From Roseiarcus sp052147395 (GTDB taxonomy: Bacteria > Pseudomonadota > Alphaproteobacteria > Rhizobiales > Beijerinckiaceae): a stretch of 5,062 nucleotides of DNA. Every line of letters starts with the position of its first letter. The first letter of the stretch is position 1. The position numbers and the translations under genes are program-made. The stretch is from the NCBI GenBank assembly GCA_052147395.1, contig JBKQKS010000214.1:1-5062 (forward strand), written 5' to 3'. Below are positions 1-5,062 of this stretch, one piece after another. The notes under the pieces are model-generated. The model saw only the letters and a list, made by a program, of their open reading frames with translations, ran no database searches and was not told the origin of the DNA.

Positions 1-1
1 A

Positions 2-2227
2 GCGGTCGCGCCCGGCTGGCCCTCGATCGGCAAAGCCGAATTCGACCCGCCGCTCGCCGCCAATGCGGCTTTCCGCGAGCAGGGCGGCGCGTTCGGCGCG
101 GCGGTGGACGACGCGTTTTTCGCGCGGTTGAAACTGAAGGTCGGAGATACGTTCGCGCTCGGCAACGCCAGGCTCGTCGTTCGTGCGCGCATAAAATCGG
201 AGCCCGACACGCTCGCGAGCGGCCTCGCCTTTGGCGCGCGCGCGCTAATTTCCCTCGACGCCTTGCGCGCGACCGGCCTCATCGAGCCCGGCGCCCTGAT
301 CCGCTGGACCACGCGCGTAAACTTGAGCGACGGCGAGCCGCCGAGCGAGGCGGCGGTCGACGCCTTCATCGCCGAGGCCAAAGCCAAGTTCCCCGAAGCG
401 GGTTGGGAAGTTCGGGCGCGGGCGAATGTGTCCCCGGAGTTCGAGCGCAATCTTGGCCGTTTCGGCGAGTTCCTCGCGCTCGCCGGCCTCATGTCGCTGG
501 TGGTGGGCGGGGTCGGCGTCGCCAACGCCGCGGTGAGCTTCGTCGATCGCAAGCAAGGCTCGCTGGCGATCTTCAAGAGCCTCGGCGCGACCGGCGGCGA
601 AGTCGTGGCGCTGGCGCTGATCGAGTTCCTCGCCGTCGCCGCGCTCGCCGTCGTCATCGGCCTCGCGCTCGGCGCGGCGACGCCCTACCTCGTCGCGGCC
701 ATCGCCGGCGCGGCGCTGCCCTATCCGATCGCGCCCGCGATCTACCCGCGCGAGCTCGCACTCGGCGCGCTCTACGGCCTCATCACGGCTTTCGCTTTCT
801 CTCTTGCCCCGCTCGGCCGCGCCCACGACCTCACGGTGTCGGCGCTGTTTCGCGACCTCGTCGCCGGCGACGCGCCACGGCCGCGCCGGCGCTACGCTCT
901 TTTCGCCCTCATCGGCGCCGCGGCGCTCGCGGCGCTCGCCATTCTCGCTTCGCCGCAGAAGACGGTGGCGGTAACGGTCGTCGTCGCCACCGTGGTCGCG
1001 CTCGCTGCGCTGCGCCTGGTCGCGTCGCTAGCCATGGTTTGCGCGCGCGCGGCGCCGCGGCCGCGCTGGGTCGAGGCGCGGCTCGCGCTCGCCAATCTGC
1101 ACCGGCCCGGCGCGCCGACGCCGTCGGTCGTCATCTCGTTGGGCCTCGGGCTCGCGGTGATCGTCGCGCTCACGCTGGTCGACGTGAACTTGCGAGGGCA
1201 ATTGCGCCCCGATCATGCGGGCGCTGCGCCGAATTTCTATTTTCTCGACATTCGCAACACCGAGCTCGAAGCCTTCCGCCAGTTTCTCGCGCGCGAAGCG
1301 CCGGGGGCGAAGATCGTCGAAGCGCCGATGATGCGGGGACGGATCGTGAGGATCGGCAACGTCCCGGCGGCCGAAGCCCACGCGAAGGAGGACGCGCAAT
1401 GGGCGCTGGAGGGCGACCGCGGGGTCTCTTTCGCCGATACGCCGCCGGAGGGCTCGGCCCTCATCACCGGCGACTGGTGGCCGAAAGATTATTCCGGGCC
1501 GCCGCTGGTGTCGCTCGAATCCGGCGTTGCCGATGGGCTCGGACTGAAGATCGGCGATTCGATCGCCGTCAACGTGCTCGGCCGCGACGTGACGGCGAAG
1601 ATCGCGAACCTGCGCAAGGTCGACTGGCGCAGCTTCGGGATCAATTTCGTGCTGGTGTTCTCTCCCGACACGTTCCGCGGCGCGCCCTATTCGGTGCTGA
1701 TGACCGCGGCGCTGCCGGGCAAGGCTGCGGCCGCGGAGGAAATCGCCATCGTCGACGCCGCGGCGCGCCGCTTTCCGACGGTATCGACAGTGAGGGTAAG
1801 CGAGGCGCTCGACGCGGTGCAGGCGCTGGTCGCCAAGCTCGCCGAAGCCGTGCGCGCGGCGTCTGGCGTCGCGCTCGCGACCTCGGTGCTGACGCTCGCC
1901 GGCGCGCTCGCCGCCAACCGCAGCGCGCGCATTGCCGATGCGGTGGTGCTCGAGGTGCTCGGCGCCACGCGCGGCCGGCTGATGGCGATGTTTCTCATCG
2001 AATATGCGGCGCTCGGCGCGGCGACGGCGGTGTTCGGCGTCGGCGCGGGGACGCTCGCCGCCTACGTCGTGGTCGCAAAGATCATGCGTTTCGACTTCGT
2101 GTTCGACGCCCCTGCCGCGTCCTCGGCCGCCCTCGTAGGACTCGCGCTCACCGTCGCGCTCGGCATGATCGGCGCGTGGCGCATCCTCGGCATAAAGCCC
2201 GCGGAAGCCTTGCGCTCGCCTCGATAA
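2..2227 (+). CDS. YbbP/FtsX-family ABC transporter permease, 5'-truncated by window edge
   Basis: The frame is open from base 2, so the gene starts left of the window; 741 residues are visible. A GTG at 104 is an internal Val codon, not the start, because the upstream codons read as ordinary family sequence (AVAPGWPSIGKAEFDPPLA). Numbering from base 2, there is a periplasmic domain to about residue 150 and a first FtsX domain at about 156-234, with the coupling-helix motif near 183-201 (RKQGSLAIFKSLGATGGEV). More membrane segments lie at about 250-272, 298-317, 321-346 and 374-394. A second periplasmic domain spans about 406-614, including WRSFGINFVLVFSPDTFRG near 542-560. A second FtsX domain at about 619-739 ends in IKPAEALRSPR. 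Nine membrane segments are visible; a lost N-terminal one would give the ten typical of YbbP. Such inner-membrane permeases pair with a LolD/YbbA-like ATPase, which should lie upstream but is not seen. They are thought to drive mechanotransmission or lipid-related export; the substrate here is unknown. About 100 residues are probably missing. Confidence 0.93.
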   Translation, partial: AVAPGWPSIGKAEFDPPLAANAAFREQGGAFGAAVDDAFFARLKLKVGDTFALGNARLVVRARIKSEPDTLASGLAFGARALISLDALRATGLIEPGALIRWTTRVNLSDGEPPSEAAVDAFIAEAKAKFPEAGWEVRARANVSPEFERNLGRFGEFLALAGLMSLVVGGVGVANAAVSFVDRKQGSLAIFKSLGATGGEVVALALIEFLAVAALAVVIGLALGAATPYLVAAIAGAALPYPIAPAIYPRELALGALYGLITAFAFSLAPLGRAHDLTVSALFRDLVAGDAPRPRRRYALFALIGAAALAALAILASPQKTVAVTVVVATVVALAALRLVASLAMVCARAAPRPRWVEARLALANLHRPGAPTPSVVISLGLGLAVIVALTLVDVNLRGQLRPDHAGAAPNFYFLDIRNTELEAFRQFLAREAPGAKIVEAPMMRGRIVRIGNVPAAEAHAKEDAQWALEGDRGVSFADTPPEGSALITGDWWPKDYSGPPLVSLESGVADGLGLKIGDSIAVNVLGRDVTAKIANLRKVDWRSFGINFVLVFSPDTFRGAPYSVLMTAALPGKAAAAEEIAIVDAAARRFPTVSTVRVSEALDAVQALVAKLAEAVRAASGVALATSVLTLAGALAANRSARIADAVVLEVLGATRGRLMAMFLIEYAALGAATAVFGVGAGTLAAYVVVAKIMRFDFVFDAPAASSAALVGLALTVALGMIGAWRILGIKPAEALRSPR

Positions 2228-2261
2228 CCCTGATTCGCGATTAATTCCTGTGCGCCCGACA

Positions 2262-2280
2262 TCCGTAAATTTTCGTAAAT
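2262..2280 (+). promoter_or_regulatory. Direct repeat TCCGTAAAT / TTCGTAAAT, possible regulator site
   Basis: TCCGTAAAT (2262-2270) and TTCGTAAAT (2272-2280) match at 8 of 9 bases and start 10 bp apart, so both would lie on the same face of the helix. They are bracketed by a GACAT (2258-2262) and ATGTC (2279-2283) inverted repeat. OmpR/PhoB-type response regulators commonly bind direct repeats spaced 10-11 bp, so this is a plausible operator upstream of ftsH. It could equally be a chance feature of an AT-rich patch. The regulator is not identifiable. Confidence 0.3.
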
Positions 2281-2306
2281 GTCATCGGCTAGGCTAGGGA
2301 CGATCC

Positions 2307-2337
2307 GCGCTTCCCTTGGCTTTTGCCGAGGGCGCGC
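2307..2337 (+). terminator. Hairpin with TTTT loop upstream of ftsH (terminator-like, no U-tract)
   Basis: CCCTTGGC (2313-2320) pairs with GCCGAGGG (2325-2332) across a TTTT loop, with seven Watson-Crick pairs and one G-T wobble. The stem can continue through a small internal loop with GCGC (2307-2310) against GCGC (2334-2337). It could end the permease transcript, about 80 bp after the permease stop codon, or act in the ftsH leader. No T-run follows the stem, so intrinsic termination would be weak; the role is inferred from structure only. Confidence 0.4.
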
Positions 2338-2351
2338 TTAAATGAGGGTTC

Positions 2352-2357
2352 TTGACA
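2352..2357 (+). promoter_or_regulatory. TTGACA -35-like element ahead of ftsH
   Basis: A perfect TTGACA hexamer lies 49 bp before the ftsH start, in the context CTTGAC, which would also fit an alphaproteobacterial heat-shock (RpoH) -35. At 16-18 bp spacing the downstream sequence is GC-rich (around 2374-2381, GGGCCT) and gives no convincing -10 element. This is therefore half a promoter at best. ftsH is heat-shock controlled in several proteobacteria, which makes the position reasonable. Confidence 0.3.
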
Positions 2358-2406
2358 GCGCGCGCACCCGGCCTGGGCCTCGAGCGACGCGATCGATGGG
2401 AAAGCG

Positions 2407-4332
<1,926 letters not shown>

Positions 4333-4342
4333 TGCGTCAAAG

Positions 4343-4365
4343 GCCCGCTCCCCTTCGGAGCGGGC
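4343..4365 (+). terminator. Hairpin terminator candidate after ftsH
   Basis: GCCCGCTCC (4343-4351) pairs perfectly with GGAGCGGGC (4357-4365) across the 5-nt loop CCTTC, starting 10 bases after the ftsH stop codon. The position and strong 9-bp GC stem fit an intrinsic terminator. The following bases (TCATTCAT) form only a broken T-tract, so efficiency is uncertain. It separates ftsH from the ArsR-family gene. Confidence 0.7.
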
Positions 4366-4406
4366 TCATTCATATTGCCGGTTCTCAACCCTGTGCGATC
4401 TGGTTT

Positions 4407-4431
4407 ACGTGACGGGATCACCCGCGCACGT
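4407..4431. promoter_or_regulatory. Possible operator upstream of the ArsR-family gene
   Basis: ACGTG (4407-4411) and CACGT (4427-4431) form a 5-bp inverted repeat with a 15-bp spacer, and a smaller GTGA/TCAC pair (4409-4412 and 4418-4421) is nested inside. ArsR-family repressors are dimers that bind such dyads in their own promoter, and the site lies 24-48 bp before the start codon. The half-sites are short and could arise by chance in GC-rich DNA. No clear -35/-10 pair was found here. Confidence 0.25.
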
Positions 4432-4454
4432 TCGGGAATAGTTCTCGGTCCGTC

Positions 4455-4829
4455 ATGACGCCGCTCCTCGCCGCCGAACAGCTCGGCAAACTGGAAAAAA
4501 AGGCTGGCCACGCGGCCAAGATGCTCAAGTCGCTGAGCAACAAGTGGCGGCTGATGATTCTCTGCCAGCTGCTCGGCGGCGAGAAATCGGTCGGCGAGTT
4601 GCTGGCGACGTTCGACTTGAGCCAATCGGCGCTGTCGCAGCATCTGGCCGTGCTGCGCAAGCAGGGGCTCGTGACCACACGCCGCGAATCGCAATCGATC
4701 TACTATTCGATCAAGGGCCGGGAAACCCCAGTCATCCTCGGCGCGCTCTACAGCGTCTATTGCGCCGCGCCCGAGGCGCCGGCCAAGCGTCGGCGCAGCC
4801 AGCCAGCCGCCAGGGCCGCCGAGCCCTAG
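4455..4829 (+). CDS. ArsR/SmtB-family winged-helix repressor, probable SqrR/BigR-like persulfide sensor
   Basis: The 124 residues form a compact dimeric winged-helix DNA-binding repressor. The helix-turn-helix spans about 45-70, with recognition helix SQSALSQHLAVLRKQ (56-70), followed by the beta-wing near 72-86 (LVTTRRESQSIYYSI). The metal-site motifs of classical members are absent: there is no CxC in helix 3 (it reads SVGELLATFDL) and no His/Asp cluster in the last helix. Instead there are exactly two cysteines, C37 (LMILCQLL) and C103 (LYSVYCAAP). Their 66-residue spacing matches the redox pair of SqrR (C41/C107) and BigR (C42/C108), which form an intramolecular tetrasulfide with persulfides and release DNA. 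Family membership is nearly certain; the sensing role is inferred. The ATG at 4455 is chosen because an in-frame TGA at 4410-4412 and no ATG, GTG or TTG between leave no earlier start. No clear Shine-Dalgarno sequence precedes it. The tail after 106 is Ala/Arg/Pro-rich. Target genes are not in the window. Confidence 0.93.
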   Translation: MTPLLAAEQLGKLEKKAGHAAKMLKSLSNKWRLMILCQLLGGEKSVGELLATFDLSQSALSQHLAVLRKQGLVTTRRESQSIYYSIKGRETPVILGALYSVYCAAPEAPAKRRRSQPAARAAEP

Positions 4830-4924
4830 AGGCCGGAACCGATCCGAAAGCTAGGTTGACCGTTCGTGCCCTCGCGGCGCGGTCCGTGTAGCGCCGTCCG
4901 GACACGACATACGCGATCGAGGAG

Positions 4925-4944
4925 CGTCGGCGTCCACGCCGACG
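4925..4944. repeat. Nested REP-like palindrome, left arm
   Basis: CGTCGGCGT (4925-4933) and ACGCCGACG (4936-4944) are perfect reverse complements around a central CC. This is a self-contained 9-bp hairpin inside the left arm of the large palindrome. Short GC-rich dyads of this kind are typical of REP elements, but I cannot count copies elsewhere in the genome. Confidence 0.8.
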
Positions 4945-4957
4945 TTTCGCCTCGAGA

Positions 4958-4977
4958 CGTCGGCGTGGACGCCGACG
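4958..4977. repeat. Nested REP-like palindrome, right arm
   Basis: This is the mirror copy of the dyad at 4925-4944: CGTCGGCGT (4958-4966) and ACGCCGACG (4969-4977) around a central GG. With the left copy it makes two head-to-head hairpin units separated by 13 bases, the arrangement seen in paired REP (BIME-like) elements. Confidence 0.8.
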
Positions 4978-5062
4978 CTCCTCGATCGCGTATGTCGTGT
5001 CCGGACGGCGCTACACGGACCGCGCCGCGAGGGCACGAACGGTCAACCTAGCTTTCGGATCG

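Larger units (their letters stand above)
2228..2406. other. Intergenic region between the permease gene and ftsH
   Basis: This 179-bp stretch has no credible ORF. Its first 55 bases are clearly more AT-rich than the flanking genes (for example the run from 2261 to 2280). It then carries a GGCTA tandem repeat (2287-2296), a hairpin (2307-2337) and a TTGACA element (2352-2357). The size and content suggest that ftsH has its own promoter and is not simply cotranscribed with the permease gene. Confidence 0.7.
4840..5062. repeat. 223-bp near-perfect palindrome (110-bp inverted-repeat arms)
   Basis: Bases 4840-4949 are the reverse complement of 4953-5062, with a single mismatch (T4946 opposite G4956, a G-U wobble in RNA) and a 3-nt loop CCT (4950-4952). 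The left end is CGATCCGAAAGCTAGG and the right end CCTAGCTTTCGGATCG. It begins 10 bases after the ArsR-family stop codon and reaches the last base of the window, so its true right boundary is unknown. No real coding sequence is visible inside. It could be a REP/MITE-like mobile repeat, a very strong bidirectional transcription stop, a cruciform-forming site, or an assembly or amplification fold-back. The sequence alone cannot decide between these. Confidence 0.95.

Noticed and set aside
403..2244. A 613-codon open frame on the + strand overlapping the permease gene in another frame
   Set aside because: The product is an Arg/Ala/Gly-rich string with no domain pattern, while the other frame gives a clear FtsX-type permease. 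It is a shadow of high GC at third positions.
2287..2296. GGCTAGGCTA tandem repeat
   Set aside because: Two 5-bp units are too short to tell from chance and fit no known site.
4375..4403. TTGCCG followed at 17 bp by ATCTGG as a promoter for the ArsR-family gene
   Set aside because: The -10 hexamer is too far from TATAAT to support the call.
4455..4829. Arsenic- or metal-responsive ArsR
   Set aside because: The CxC-type helix-3 motif and the His/Asp site of the last helix are missing, and no arsenic resistance gene is present in the window.
4851..5051. Twin 61-codon open frames on the two strands giving almost the same protein
   Set aside because: The likeness follows directly from the palindrome, since each strand reads the same bases. 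No ribosome site or known motif supports translation.
4840..5062. CRISPR array or tRNA/rRNA gene in the terminal repeat
   Set aside because: There is a single inverted pair rather than evenly spaced direct repeats with spacers, and no tRNA cloverleaf or rRNA sequence is visible.

Overview
The window is GC-rich, apparently chromosomal DNA from an alphaproteobacterium, most likely Hyphomicrobiales. The assignment rests on the GC-rich codon usage and on an FtsH whose N-terminus (MNANLRNFALWVII) is the form I recognise from that order. This is inference from memory of the family, not a search result.

Layout, all genes on the + strand: (1) positions 2-2227 hold the 3' three-quarters or more of a YbbP/FtsX-type ABC transporter permease, whose start lies left of the window. 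(2) 2228-2406 is a 179-bp intergenic region. It has an AT-rich patch with a 10-bp-spaced direct repeat, a hairpin with a TTTT loop, and a TTGACA element ahead of ftsH. (3) 2407-4332 is a complete ftsH, encoding the membrane-anchored AAA+ zinc metalloprotease, with every catalytic motif intact. It is followed by a 9-bp GC-rich terminator-like hairpin. (4) 4455-4829 is a small ArsR/SmtB-family repressor. It lacks the classical metal-binding motifs but has two cysteines (C37 and C103) placed like the redox pair of the SqrR/BigR persulfide sensors. (5) 4840-5062 is a 223-bp, almost perfect palindrome: 110-bp arms, a 3-nt loop and one mismatch. Each arm contains a smaller 20-bp palindrome. The window ends exactly where the palindrome can last be followed.

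The genes look like independent units rather than one operon. Permease and FtsH are both inner-membrane proteins, the second being a quality-control protease, but nothing in the sequence ties them together functionally. The ArsR-family gene probably regulates itself and/or sulfur-stress genes outside the window. The two points most worth a second look are the giant palindrome (mobile REP/MITE-like element, extreme terminator, or assembly fold-back) and the likely reactive-sulfur sensing by the ArsR-family protein. I see no evidence in this window of a defence system, CRISPR array or other undescribed multi-gene system.
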